61,139 nucleotides of DNA from Nostoc sp. NMS9 (lineage in GTDB: Bacteria; Cyanobacteriota; Cyanobacteriia; Cyanobacteriales; Nostocaceae): positions 184,079 through 245,217 of the forward strand of contig NZ_JABXKL010000092.1 of NCBI RefSeq assembly GCF_017114995.1, read 5' to 3'. The position numbers were made by a program, and so were the translations under genes. Every line of letters begins with the position of its first letter. Positions within the stretch are counted from its first letter, which is position 1. Under the pieces are notes generated by a model. That model had not been told where the DNA came from. It saw nothing but the letters and a program-made list of their open reading frames with translations, and searched no databases. Positions 8,650 to 16,610 of this stretch are shown one piece after another.

Positions 8650-10410
8650 GTGCTGTATTTAGCAGAAGTACAAAAACAGAAAGGTGGTTTACTCAGTGGC
8701 GGTGGCAAAACCGAACTGAAACTGCTAGCTTGTCAGCGAACTGACCAGAATTGGAGTACTGTGTCGGAAGAAGTGATTGCCGCTGAGGACGCAAGCAAAT
8801 TAAATGATGGTGCTTTGGTATTGGTTGAACTGAATCCGAATCGTCAAGTGCAGCGGATTCAAGAAGCAGGGCGTCCACTCGTCAACATTTTGCAGAATTT
8901 TTCCCGCCAGTTGGAGAAATTTAAACTCAAGGAAGATGAGATCGATCAGTGGAAACAGTCACTAACATTTCAGGCGCAAGAGTTGAATCGCCGTGAAATG
9001 GACATGGAGGTACGAGCAGAACAGTTGCAGCAATTGGAGGATGAGGTACAACACCTAGAGGAGCAAAAACAGGAAGTTGACACCTCCCGCCAGGAAATTG
9101 AACGATTACAAGCAGAAATTGAGCGCAACCGCCAAGAGTTGGAAGGCGCTTGGGAGCATTTACGGGGTGAGCAGCGTCGCCTGGAAGAACGCCAAGCGGA
9201 TTTTCAACAAGGGACGGTTTTGGATGAGGAGCAAAGTCGAGTAATGAGTGAGTTACTCGATCGCTTGTCTAGTCGTGTTACTCCTACGGAAACAGTTAGA
9301 GAACACCTGCATCTAGCCTTTGAATTGGTCGAAAAGCAGCAAGCGACTCTTACCCCACACTGGCAAAAACTGGAGGAGCAAAAAATTGCGATCGTACAAC
9401 AGCAAGAAGAAGTTGAGCGTTTATCACAAACTTTTAGCGATCGCCAAAATGCATTGCAAGAAGCGCAAAATTCTCTAGTTCAGCAAACAGCACAATTGCA
9501 AATAAATACAGCAGACCTTACCAGTAAGCAAGAGTATGCTCGGATCGTCAAAGAGCAGTTACGAAACGCCGAAGAGTTATATCAACAGATTCACTCTTTA
9601 GCTGCAACATCTGGTGACGTAGTTCTCGGCAAGCAAGCTGATGTGGGGGCTTTGGATAAAATGCCTTTAGAAGAACTACAAAAGATAGTGCAAGACTTGC
9701 AGCATAAGTTAGAAATCGACGCTAGCTTTGTTCACGATCAAGAACAAGAACTGAAATATAAACAAGAAGCTATAGAACAACTCCAAACTAAATTAAATCA
9801 CGCATCTGACCATGACCACATCAATTTGGAACTGGAACTAACGGATGAAAAAGACCTTTATCAGATGCTAAATTCCAGTTTGGTGGGACAACGCCGCAAT
9901 ATGCTACAGCATCAGAAGTTTCTTAAGCAACATCAAGCTGTACTGCTACGGCGGCAAGGACATACTGTTACTGAAGAAGAAAGTAACAACAAAATTAATT
10001 TAGAACCGATTCTCTTACAAATTGAAACCCAGCGACAACAATATTCACAGGAAATCCAAAAGCTGGAACGTGAAATTGAGCAGATTCGTTCTGGTCTTGA
10101 GCTAAATCAGGGAATGATTGACAATCAAACTCACGATCTAGATGAAAAGCGCCAAGAACTGAAAACGATTGAGGAAAATTTGCTATCCTTACGAAGAACA
10201 ACTGTTGAATACTATGGTCGAGTAAATCTTTATCAAGAAGCACTACAACCAATTCAGGATTCTCTAGATGGATTACGGCAAAAGCTGCAAGGAATTGGAG
10301 AATCTTTAGATCAATTCCAGGAAACTGGTGATTATCAAGTCCAAGCGATCGCTCAGTTGCGTCATACTCTCCAAAGTTTAATGCCTCAGCCAGAATTACT
10401 AGCATCTTAA
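8650..10410 (+). CDS. hmpF: Coiled-coil motility protein HmpF
   Basis: A 586-residue protein with a short N-terminal globular part (MLYLAEVQKQKGGLLSGGGK, then TELKLLACQRTDQNWSTV) followed by nearly continuous Glu/Gln/Leu-rich heptads from about residue 85 to 570, i.e. a long coiled coil. This matches HmpF, the filament-forming pole protein that activates type IV pili in hormogonia. The start is GTG, with AAAGGA nine bases upstream. Divergent position next to hmpA-E supports the name. No membrane segment is seen. Long coiled coils share low-level similarity with unrelated proteins, so the N-terminal block and the locus carry most of the identification. Confidence 0.8.
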   Translation: MLYLAEVQKQKGGLLSGGGKTELKLLACQRTDQNWSTVSEEVIAAEDASKLNDGALVLVELNPNRQVQRIQEAGRPLVNILQNFSRQLEKFKLKEDEIDQWKQSLTFQAQELNRREMDMEVRAEQLQQLEDEVQHLEEQKQEVDTSRQEIERLQAEIERNRQELEGAWEHLRGEQRRLEERQADFQQGTVLDEEQSRVMSELLDRLSSRVTPTETVREHLHLAFELVEKQQATLTPHWQKLEEQKIAIVQQQEEVERLSQTFSDRQNALQEAQNSLVQQTAQLQINTADLTSKQEYARIVKEQLRNAEELYQQIHSLAATSGDVVLGKQADVGALDKMPLEELQKIVQDLQHKLEIDASFVHDQEQELKYKQEAIEQLQTKLNHASDHDHINLELELTDEKDLYQMLNSSLVGQRRNMLQHQKFLKQHQAVLLRRQGHTVTEEESNNKINLEPILLQIETQRQQYSQEIQKLEREIEQIRSGLELNQGMIDNQTHDLDEKRQELKTIEENLLSLRRTTVEYYGRVNLYQEALQPIQDSLDGLRQKLQGIGESLDQFQETGDYQVQAIAQLRHTLQSLMPQPELLAS

Positions 10411-10417
10411 CAAGTAT

Positions 10418-10444
10418 TTGGGCTTTAGCCTAGCTAAAGTCCAA
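10418..10444 (+). terminator. Stem-loop after hmpF
   Basis: TTGGGCTTTAGC pairs with GCTAAAGTCCAA across a CTA loop, a 12-bp stem with one G-T pair, eight bases after the hmpF stop. There is no T-tract, so it may stabilise the 3' end or mark the hmpF/higA convergence rather than terminate on its own. Confidence 0.45.
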
Positions 10445-10466
10445 GTACGAACTACGAGCTTAATTA

Positions 10467-10868
10467 TTACTCTATAAATAAACTAGGTTCTACATGAAAA
10501 AACTCTCCCAGCTTACGAGCTTGTTCTGTATTTATCTTCTCTTGTCCATTTAAAATATTATCAACCAAATCTTCTGTCCCTAAAACTGATACTAAATCAT
10601 CTCTACTTCTCTCAGATTCTTCTAAAATAAATAACAACATAGATGCAGGATTATTCTGCTGGCTTGGCTGATAATATTCTTGTTCAAACTTTTCAATTAA
10701 AGTAATTAATAACTGATAAAGTTCGTCTTCTTCTGGGGTGCGTTCCCGGTGCATTAAATCTTCCACTATCCCTAAAGCTTGCTCATTTTCAGCTTCACTC
10801 TTTAGAAGTTTGGGAAGATAAGCTGTTAATAATTCCTTGTATTTATCTGGATTAAAAGTAAGGGTCAT
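10467..10868 (-). CDS. HigA-type antitoxin with C-terminal HTH
   Basis: Antitoxin partner of the HigB-type toxin upstream. From the ATG at 10868 it reads MTLTFNPDKYKELLTAYLPK, matching the HigA-like family (about 134 residues) in which an acidic helical N-terminal part binds toxin and a C-terminal XRE-like helix-turn-helix (DLVSVLGTEDLVDNILNG) binds DNA. The start at 10868 has GGAGAACTGG upstream and overlaps the toxin stop by 17 bp, implying translational coupling. An ATG at 10898 would add ten residues and lacks support. The order toxin then antitoxin is the HigBA arrangement. Confidence 0.8.
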   Translation of the reverse strand: MTLTFNPDKYKELLTAYLPKLLKSEAENEQALGIVEDLMHRERTPEEDELYQLLITLIEKFEQEYYQPSQQNNPASMLLFILEESERSRDDLVSVLGTEDLVDNILNGQEKINTEQARKLGEFFHVEPSLFIE

Positions 10869-11151
10869 TTTTCCAGTTCTCCTTATCATATTCTGCATGG
10901 TTGAGGATATATTTAATATAAATTAACTGCCATTCATAATCTATACTAACAATCAAGTGATATTTATTTCCTTTAATATTGAAAACTGTCAAATTACCAA
11001 CAGCTTCATCTTTAGGAAAAACCTGCTGTACTTCAACTAAATTTGACCATTTCGCTTTAGTAGTAAGTTTATACCAATTGCTTAATGCTTCTTGGCAATC
11101 TGAATGGTTCTCTGCATATTCTCTTAATATTCTAAAACTAATAATGTGCAT
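10852..11151 (-). CDS. HigB-type mRNA interferase toxin
   Basis: A ~99-residue protein with the signature of the HigB_toxin family (MHIISFRILREYAENH, KAKWSNLVEVQQVFP, KYHLIVSIDYEWQLIYIKYIL, HAEYDKENWKNDPYF). Members cleave mRNA at the ribosome. I chose the internal ATG at 11151, where family similarity begins; the ATG at 11166 adds five residues. It lies about 30 bp after tilS on the same strand, so read-through from tilS is likely, and HigA probably autorepresses from this gap. Confidence 0.82.
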   Translation of the reverse strand: MHIISFRILREYAENHSDCQEALSNWYKLTTKAKWSNLVEVQQVFPKDEAVGNLTVFNIKGNKYHLIVSIDYEWQLIYIKYILNHAEYDKENWKNDPYF

Positions 11152-11181
11152 CGTCTCTGATAACAAAAAGCCTTTAAATAA

Positions 11182-12195
11182 CTATTTAAAACAGATCCAG
11201 TCGCCTTCTACTTGAGCGATCGCACCACCAGGAAATGGATCGGTTTGCGATCGGTTAGGCGCTATAATTAAAGCCCTTAATTTTTCGATGTGTTCAAAAC
11301 TAGGGGCATCAGTCAGTATTTGCTGCAATACCTGACGCATCACCCGACGTTGCAACGCCAGTGGTGCCTTCTGCAATACTCGACGATTTAACCTTAAGGG
11401 AAGAAGAATAAGCGAATCTCCTTCATCCCCAATGCCCAATGCCCAATGCCCCATGCCCAATGCCTCATCCCGCAACTCCTGGGCAGCTTCTTCTAAATAT
11501 TCCACTTCAGCTTGGAGAAGTTCTGCTGTTTGGGCTAAGGCTGATTCTACTTGGGGGTTGAAATTATCTCGCAAATATGGTATTAATTCTTGGCGAATGC
11601 GGTTACGGGCATATTGCAAATCTTGATTGGTGGAATCTTCCCAAATTGGTAATTTAAATTCTTGACAAAATTGCTCTGTTTGTGAACGAGTGATTTCTAA
11701 AAGTGGACGCACTAGCATAATGCCTGTACTTAAAAGGCGTTGCCAAGTCAGGGCTTGTAAACCATCAGCACCAGTACCGCGAATTAAATTGTAGAGGAGA
11801 GTTTCGGCGCGATCGCTTGCGGTGTGTCCTGTAACTATATATTGATAATTATTTGCCTGAGCGATCGCATTTAAAGCTTGATAGCGCCAATCGCGTGCAG
11901 CAGCTTCACTATTTATAGGCTTGTTCGCTGTTTCTAAATAAAAAGATATACCCCAAGTTTTAGCTAAGTTTTCGACGTGATCAGCATTAGCCTCGGAGTC
12001 AGAACGCCAGCGATGATCGCAGTGAGCAATACCTAAATCCCATCCCCATTTGGATTGTAAATCTAAAAGTAATTTTATTAAACATAGAGAATCTTGTCCG
12101 CCGGAGACAGCGATTAATAGCCGTTGATTGCGTTCAAATAAGTGGCGCGATCGAATTGTGCGATGGATTTTTGCATGTAGGGGAGTCCATATCAT
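11182..12195 (-). CDS. tilS: tRNA(Ile)-lysidine synthase TilS
   Basis: It modifies C34 of the CAU-anticodon tRNA(Ile) to lysidine with ATP and lysine, allowing AUA decoding. The N-terminal ATP pyrophosphatase loop reads SGGQDSLCLIKLL near residue 31, followed by GIAHCDHRWR and the conserved TGHTASDRAETLLYNLIRGTG block. At 337 residues it is a normal bacterial length. A heptamer-repeat insertion in the C-terminal half (11427-11464) encodes GMGHWALGIG without breaking the frame. An essential gene upstream of a toxin-antitoxin pair is an interesting neighbourhood. Confidence 0.93.
   Translation of the reverse strand: MIWTPLHAKIHRTIRSRHLFERNQRLLIAVSGGQDSLCLIKLLLDLQSKWGWDLGIAHCDHRWRSDSEANADHVENLAKTWGISFYLETANKPINSEAAARDWRYQALNAIAQANNYQYIVTGHTASDRAETLLYNLIRGTGADGLQALTWQRLLSTGIMLVRPLLEITRSQTEQFCQEFKLPIWEDSTNQDLQYARNRIRQELIPYLRDNFNPQVESALAQTAELLQAEVEYLEEAAQELRDEALGMGHWALGIGDEGDSLILLPLRLNRRVLQKAPLALQRRVMRQVLQQILTDAPSFEHIEKLRALIIAPNRSQTDPFPGGAIAQVEGDWICFK
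11427..11464. repeat. CCCAATG heptamer array inside tilS
   Basis: About five heptamers of the CCCAATG/CCCATGC family lie inside the tilS reading frame. They add the peptide GMGHWALGIG in what should be a linker after helix LQAEVEYLEEAAQELRDEA. The same 7-mer family fills intergenic sites at 15208, 32221, 34578 and 57374. Confidence 0.85.
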
Positions 12196-12545
12196 TTTAA
12201 TTTTTTTTCAGCGCACATGGACACAGATAATTTTCTATTATATCTGTGTATATCAATTGGGGTATTAGTTTTTACCTTCCTTTAGTTGCTGCCGAAGGTC
12301 GTCAAGGGGAGAGCCTGAAGATGAGGCGATAGAGATAATTTACTTAAAATTAATAGTGCTAATTAAAACTGAGTATCTATCTCCTATTTAAGGGTGAGGG
12401 ATATTATACATCATAAATTTCTGTTGTAATTAGTGCAGGGTATAGCTAGCGTAAAGTGGACAATTTGACAATCTTTAATACTAAAACTACTTGGCGTATA
12501 GTCATAATCTGTCCGCACGCAAGAAGAACGCAAGACACTTAATAT
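12196..12545. other. tilS / nrdJ intergenic region
   Basis: 350 bp between divergent tilS and nrdJ. I see no convincing gene. I looked for a cobalamin riboswitch upstream of the B12-dependent reductase and did not find its conserved box. A palindromic stretch acagata...tatctgt lies at about 12222-12246. Confidence 0.5.
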
Positions 12546-13772
12546 ATGGTTCAGAATCTCGAAAGAACACGCCAGAGTGCAAGGTTTCCAGAAACTGCAC
12601 CGGCTGCTAATCCCGTATTTTTTAGAACCTATAGCCGCCGTACAAAGGCGGGACTTAGGGAAACATGGGATGAGGTATGCGATCGCACTCTACTCGGCTT
12701 AGTCGAGTTGGGAAAGCTAACTCAAGAAGAAGCTGTCATCTTGGATAAGATGCAGCGCAACTTGAAAGCTATGCCTAGTGGGCGCTGGCTCTGGGTTGGT
12801 GGTACAGACTGGATAACCAAGCCAAAGAACTTTTCCGGGGCTTATAATTGCACTTCTACCAATCTCGAAGACTGGAGTGCCTTTGGATTAATGATGGATT
12901 TGGCAATGATGGGTTGTGGCACTGGAGCCGTCCTAGAACCACAATTTATTAACCAGTTGCCTCCCATTCGTAATCAACTGAATGTCACTGTAAAAGGTGA
13001 AATTGGCAGCACTCCTGTCCAACAGCGGCGTGAATATACTGAAACTCATATAGAAGGCAATAACGTCACTATTCACGTTGGAGATAGCCGTGAAGGTTGG
13101 GTTGAATCATATCAAACCCTATTAGAACTCTCTACTGATGAACAGTTTTCACTAGAAGTCGAAGTACTAGTTGATATCAGTGATGTCCGCAAATCAGGAG
13201 AAACTCTCAACGGCTTTGGAGGAGTTGCTAATCCTGTAAAATTGCCCGGACTTTATCAGCGTTGTGCTTCTATTTTGAATAAAGCTGTAGGACGACAATT
13301 AAATTCAGTTGAATGCTGTCTATTAATCGATCAAGCTGCTGTCACAATTGTTGCCGGTAATATTAGGCGATCAGCTGGCATGAGGCAAGGTTCTAGCAAA
13401 GATAGTTTGTTTGCCGATGCCAAAGATAACTTATGGCAGCAAGATGAAAATGGCAACTGGCGAATCGATCCAGAGCGTGATGCACTCAGAATGGCAAACC
13501 ATACAAGAGTTTTTCACAGTAAGCCGACCTTAGAAGAATGTGTTGGTGCTGTCCGCAAACAATATTACAGCGGAGAGGGAGCAATTCAATGGGCTGGTGA
13601 AGCTGTAGCGCGATCAAACATTGATTTGCTGCCAACACAAGCTTTGAAAGTTAATTTTTTGCAAGCTTATGAACAAGGAACAGCAAAACAGTGGTTAAAA
13701 GAACGTTATCGAAATCTTGATGCTAATGAGCTAGAACATCGTTTAGCTCGTTACGGTTTAAATCCGTGTGGT
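12546..13772 (+). CDS. nrdJ: Adenosylcobalamin-dependent ribonucleotide reductase NrdJ, exon 1
   Basis: Class II (B12-dependent, oxygen-indifferent) ribonucleoside triphosphate reductase, which makes dNTPs. Exon 1 encodes 409 residues, from MVQNLERTRQSARFPE through the effector and substrate regions (GCGTGAVLEPQF, NIRRSAGMRQG), and ends at ...LNPCG. The Cys of NPCG is residue 408, corresponding to the thiyl-radical cysteine of the Lactobacillus leichmannii type enzyme. Reading on without splicing gives N and a stop. Exon 2 (14061-15134) continues exactly with EIIGSNFHCNLSEVHLN, restoring the family motif NPCGEI. The spliced protein has 766 residues, normal for monomeric NrdJ. Annotation pipelines may report it as a broken gene; it is an intron-containing one. 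Confidence 0.92.
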
Positions 13773-14060
13773 AATTGATTTTGCCTCACGTTAAAAACCT
13801 CGCAAAAACGGGGAAAGCTGAGATGCTAATCCCGTGGTAATCAAAGGAAGTAAAAAGCCTTTGACACCGTACAGCGTAGAGAGTGAAACTAGACTACATC
13901 GAAAATTGGTGTCTAGAATATAATCTCTCCAAGAGTGCGGGGGCGGATGTGAAAAACACTTTTATTATCTGAAGTCACATCTGCAAAATGTACGCGGAGC
14001 TACTGCAAATAATCAAGCAGTAGAACTAGAGGATAAAAAGCCTCTAGGGTAACAAATCTG
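13773..14060 (+). ncRNA. Group I self-splicing intron in nrdJ (288 nt, no ORF)
   Basis: The exon 1 end GUGUGGU (13766-13772) pairs with the internal guide GCCUCAC (13783-13789), with the U-G wobble at the splice site (P1; one U-U mismatch). The start of exon 2, GAAAUC, pairs with GAUUUU (13777-13782) directly 5' of the guide (P10). The intron ends in G (14060), as group I introns must. ACGGGGAAAGCUGAGAUG followed by CUAAUCCCGUGGU near 13810-13840 looks like the P4-P6 core of T4 td-like (IA2) introns, and GUAGAGAGUGAAACUAGAC with a later AAUAUAAUCUCUCC looks like the P7 strands. There is no homing endonuclease gene. Group I introns at reductase active-site codons are known in cyanobacteria and phages. 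Confidence 0.92.
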
Positions 14061-15134
14061 GAAATCATCGGTAGTAACTTCCACTGCAATTTGTCTGAGG
14101 TTCACCTCAATCAAATTGACCCACATAACTACAAAGAACAGGAGGAAGCTTTCACTGCTGGGGCGCTATCTGTAGCAGCACTTTTAAATCACAAATTCCT
14201 AGAACCACGCTATCAATACAGCCGTGAATTAGACCCGATTGTCGGAGTTTCTTTTACAGGTTTATTTGATTTCTTTGTCCATGCTTTTGGCATTGATTGG
14301 CTACGCTGGTGGGAAGCAGGAAGACCAGCAACTGCACAAGGATTAGCTTTCAAGCGTAAGGAAGAGAAATACCTAACTTATTGGAGAGATATTGTACATC
14401 GGGTGGTTTGGGATTATTGCGATCGCCACAATCTCAAGCGCCCAAATCGTTGCACCACAGTGCAACCCAGTGGCACTAAAGCTTTATTAACTAATGCTAG
14501 TTCAGGGTGGCATCCTCCCAAAGCCCAAAGATTTATTCGTCGAATCACCTTCGGTAAAAATGACCCAGTAGCCTTAGCTTGTATTGACTATGGTTACAAC
14601 ATCATTCCCTCTCAATCAGACAAAGATGAACAGGGCAATTTGCTTAACGATCCCTTTGATTCACGGGTGAGTGAATGGCTAGTGGAAATACCTGTTTCTG
14701 TGACTTGGGCTGATTTACCAGGGGCTGATGAAATTGATGTTTCTAAATTTTCAGTCTTAGCCCAATTTGATTTTGTCCTCCAGGTTCAACGTTGGTACGT
14801 GACTCACAACACATCAGCTACTTTGGAACTTCGCTCTGATGAAATCGAGCCTTTGGGACAGCGCATTTACGAAACCATCCAGAATGATGAAGGATATATT
14901 TCAGCGGCTCTTTTAGCGCGTTTTGACGATTTGCAATCATTCCCACGTTTGCCATTTGAACCAATAAATAAATCAACCTACGAGCGCTTAACTCAAGAGG
15001 TGAAAGCGCGGCGCAAAACAGATGATTTCTGTGCAGTACTAAGCCGCTACGATTTAGGCGAAATGACAGAGGCTGGCCCTAGTGGTTGTGATTCTGATAA
15101 GTGTATGTTTCCCGATCAGCAACCAAGCTCATAA
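14061..15134 (+). CDS. nrdJ: Adenosylcobalamin-dependent ribonucleotide reductase NrdJ, exon 2
   Basis: Second exon of nrdJ, to be joined to 12546-13772. It starts directly after the intron's terminal G with GAA ATC ATC GGT, giving EIIGSNFHCNLSEVHL. It carries the conserved TVQPSGTKALLTNASSGWHP segment (substrate phosphate binding) and ends with SGCDSDKC, the C-terminal redox-active Cys pair that re-reduces the active site. An in-frame alternative start at 14091 would give a product without the catalytic Cys, so it is not a separate gene. A block of heptamer repeats follows the stop. Confidence 0.92.
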   Translation, partial: EIIGSNFHCNLSEVHLNQIDPHNYKEQEEAFTAGALSVAALLNHKFLEPRYQYSRELDPIVGVSFTGLFDFFVHAFGIDWLRWWEAGRPATAQGLAFKRKEEKYLTYWRDIVHRVVWDYCDRHNLKRPNRCTTVQPSGTKALLTNASSGWHPPKAQRFIRRITFGKNDPVALACIDYGYNIIPSQSDKDEQGNLLNDPFDSRVSEWLVEIPVSVTWADLPGADEIDVSKFSVLAQFDFVLQVQRWYVTHNTSATLELRSDEIEPLGQRIYETIQNDEGYISAALLARFDDLQSFPRLPFEPINKSTYERLTQEVKARRKTDDFCAVLSRYDLGEMTEAGPSGCDSDKCMFPDQQPSS

Positions 15135-15147
15135 CACGAAATGATAA

Positions 15148-15251
15148 GGGAGTAGGGAATGGGGAGTAGGGAGTAGGGGAGATGAAGAAGACAAGGGAAC
15201 TACTAAACCCAATGTCCCATGCCCCATGCCCAATGCCCCATACCCAATGCC
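15148..15251. repeat. GGGAGTA and CCCAATG heptamer arrays
   Basis: Two STRR arrays fill the nrdJ 3' flank: agtaggg-type heptamers at 15148-15180 and CCCAATG/CCCATGC heptamers at 15208-15251. No gene is visible between 15135 and 15312. Confidence 0.85.
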
Positions 15252-15312
15252 GTAACACGTTACGATCAATTAAGAAGTAATAATTTTTTACGGCAGTGCC
15301 AGGAGTCTTTTT

Positions 15313-15534
15313 ATGTTCATTGATGAATTGTCACCTATATTCAGAGAATTTACTCGGTATCCAGTCTCATTTGTGGGTGGGTTTTTCTCTGGTGTGCTTC
15401 GACTCAATCTTGCAGATGATCCAGTTAAAAGCTGGCTAGATAAACAGATCCGCTCAAATAGTTACACCAGCAGCACCACAACGGATGCACATAACGGCAA
15501 AGCCACTGGTCCTCAGCAGATTTCGATTGATTAA
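15313..15534 (+). CDS. Small conserved cyanobacterial protein (73 aa)
   Basis: I do not recognise a function. The protein begins MFIDELSPIFREFTRYPVSF, has a weakly hydrophobic centre (VGGFFSGVLRLNLADDPV) and a polar Ser/Thr-rich tail. A clear AGGAG lies eight bases before the ATG and a strong terminator follows 40 bp after the stop, so it looks like a complete single-gene transcription unit. The motif LADDPVKSWLDKQI suggests an amphipathic helix. It could be a peripheral membrane protein. Confidence 0.65.
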   Translation: MFIDELSPIFREFTRYPVSFVGGFFSGVLRLNLADDPVKSWLDKQIRSNSYTSSTTTDAHNGKATGPQQISID

Positions 15535-15573
15535 AAACTCTAGCCATACATAGTTGAATTTACTACAAAACAC

Positions 15574-15616
15574 GGAGTCAGTGCTGCCGACGGTAGCACT
15601 GACTCCCTATTTTTTA
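15574..15616 (+). terminator. Strong intrinsic terminator between convergent genes
   Basis: GGAGTCAGTGCT pairs perfectly with AGCACTGACTCC (12 bp, extended by GCC/GGT inside), followed by CTATTTTTT. It ends the 73-aa gene and, with A residues on the other side, may also serve the convergent haem-protein gene. Confidence 0.9.
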
Positions 15617-15648
15617 CAATAATTATTTTATTTTCTGGAAGTCACTTA

Positions 15649-16161
15649 CTACTTGATTGGCACTCTGAGCATGAGCGCACCCACTTGGTCTGATGTAGGG
15701 CCGGGCTTGAAATTGATGTGGCACAATGCACACTCCGCCCTGAAGTTGCTGAGAGGAATTGAGCGTCGATAGTACCATTTATTGTCCACACGCTGGACGG
15801 ATGTGTACGCCTGCCCTGCCAGCGCCAGCGCGTTTGCCTGACGCTCAAAGTTGTCGCTGGGGCGATCGTTTTCCCGAAGCGGGCCAACAGTGCCGACTAA
15901 CCGCATATCCTTGTTCTGATCGTTAAATATCAGTGAGATGGACTGCTTACCCTGCTCCACGTTTTCTGCCGTCGTCTCGTCGAACTCCTGTGTTAGCGCT
16001 GCGAACAATGTGTTGAACATAAGATCGCTCGTCTGTTGAGCGATCGCAACCTTCTGAGTTGGGGGTGGATAGTCAAAAGCACGGGCAATTGAAGTGAAAC
16101 TAAACCCGATCACGAGCAACACCACAAAAATTCCATAGCTGACTAGCTTTTTAAGACGCAT
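15649..16161 (-). CDS. Tll0287-like (DUF3365) c-type haem protein, exported
   Basis: A 170-residue protein with an N-terminal signal peptide (MRLKKLVSYGIFVVLLVIGF followed by SFTSIARA). The rest matches the Tll0287-like/DUF3365 family, with one CxxCH haem site near the C-terminus (CALCHINF). The family includes a photosystem II-associated cytochrome-like protein whose function is not settled. Expected location is the lumen or periplasm. The GTVGPLRENDRPSDNFE and WYYRRSIPLSNF segments are typical of the family. It is a single gene convergent with the 73-aa gene. Confidence 0.82.
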   Translation of the reverse strand: MRLKKLVSYGIFVVLLVIGFSFTSIARAFDYPPPTQKVAIAQQTSDLMFNTLFAALTQEFDETTAENVEQGKQSISLIFNDQNKDMRLVGTVGPLRENDRPSDNFERQANALALAGQAYTSVQRVDNKWYYRRSIPLSNFRAECALCHINFKPGPTSDQVGALMLRVPIK

Positions 16162-16610
16162 TCTCTCTCTTACTCCTTTGGTTTTGTATTGTTCCTAACT
16201 CATACCAATCCTGGGTGAAGATACATATAACAAGACCCTCTTGTAGTCTCCCCAATAACTTGGGTAACCGACGTAGCTGGGAGTAAATATATACAACTTC
16301 ACAAAGAAACGATATCAGCAACTCCGCATTACGGATGGAACTTTTACCCAGCAAAGGCTTAGGGTATATGGCAGAGGTAAGAATTCATTTTCTATCTGCT
16401 ATAAGAGTATATTCGCGTAGTGTATAGTACAATATTATCATATTAAACAGGGAAAATACTAATACAGTACTACGTAAATTTAAGTACTATCTCAATTAAC
16501 AAGGTTTAGGCTTGATCAATTGTTAAAGGTAGGTAAACTTCCACCGTGCTGTACTAGTTGGTTGTTCCCCTATTAAGAGATACTAAAGGCAGGTACATAG
16601 GCAAGGTAAT
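16162..16610. other. Intergenic region upstream of the haem protein and aminotransferase
   Basis: 449 bp between divergent genes. A 67-codon minus-strand frame (16151-16354) overlaps the haem-protein start and shows no family features. I see no RNA gene; the aminotransferase promoter must lie in the last ~150 bp. Confidence 0.5.

Noticed and set aside
12218..12286. 22-codon hydrophobic peptide in the tilS-nrdJ gap
   Set aside because: Short, overlapping a palindrome, with no ribosome site; chance is likely.
12196..12545. Cobalamin riboswitch upstream of nrdJ
   Set aside because: The B12-box and core words are not present in this region.
14091..15134. Independent gene for the C-terminal half of NrdJ
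   Set aside because: Exon 2 joins exon 1 precisely at the intron boundaries and alone would lack the catalytic Cys.
16151..16354. 67-codon minus-strand frame
   Set aside because: It overlaps the start of the exported haem protein, has no family features and no ribosome site.
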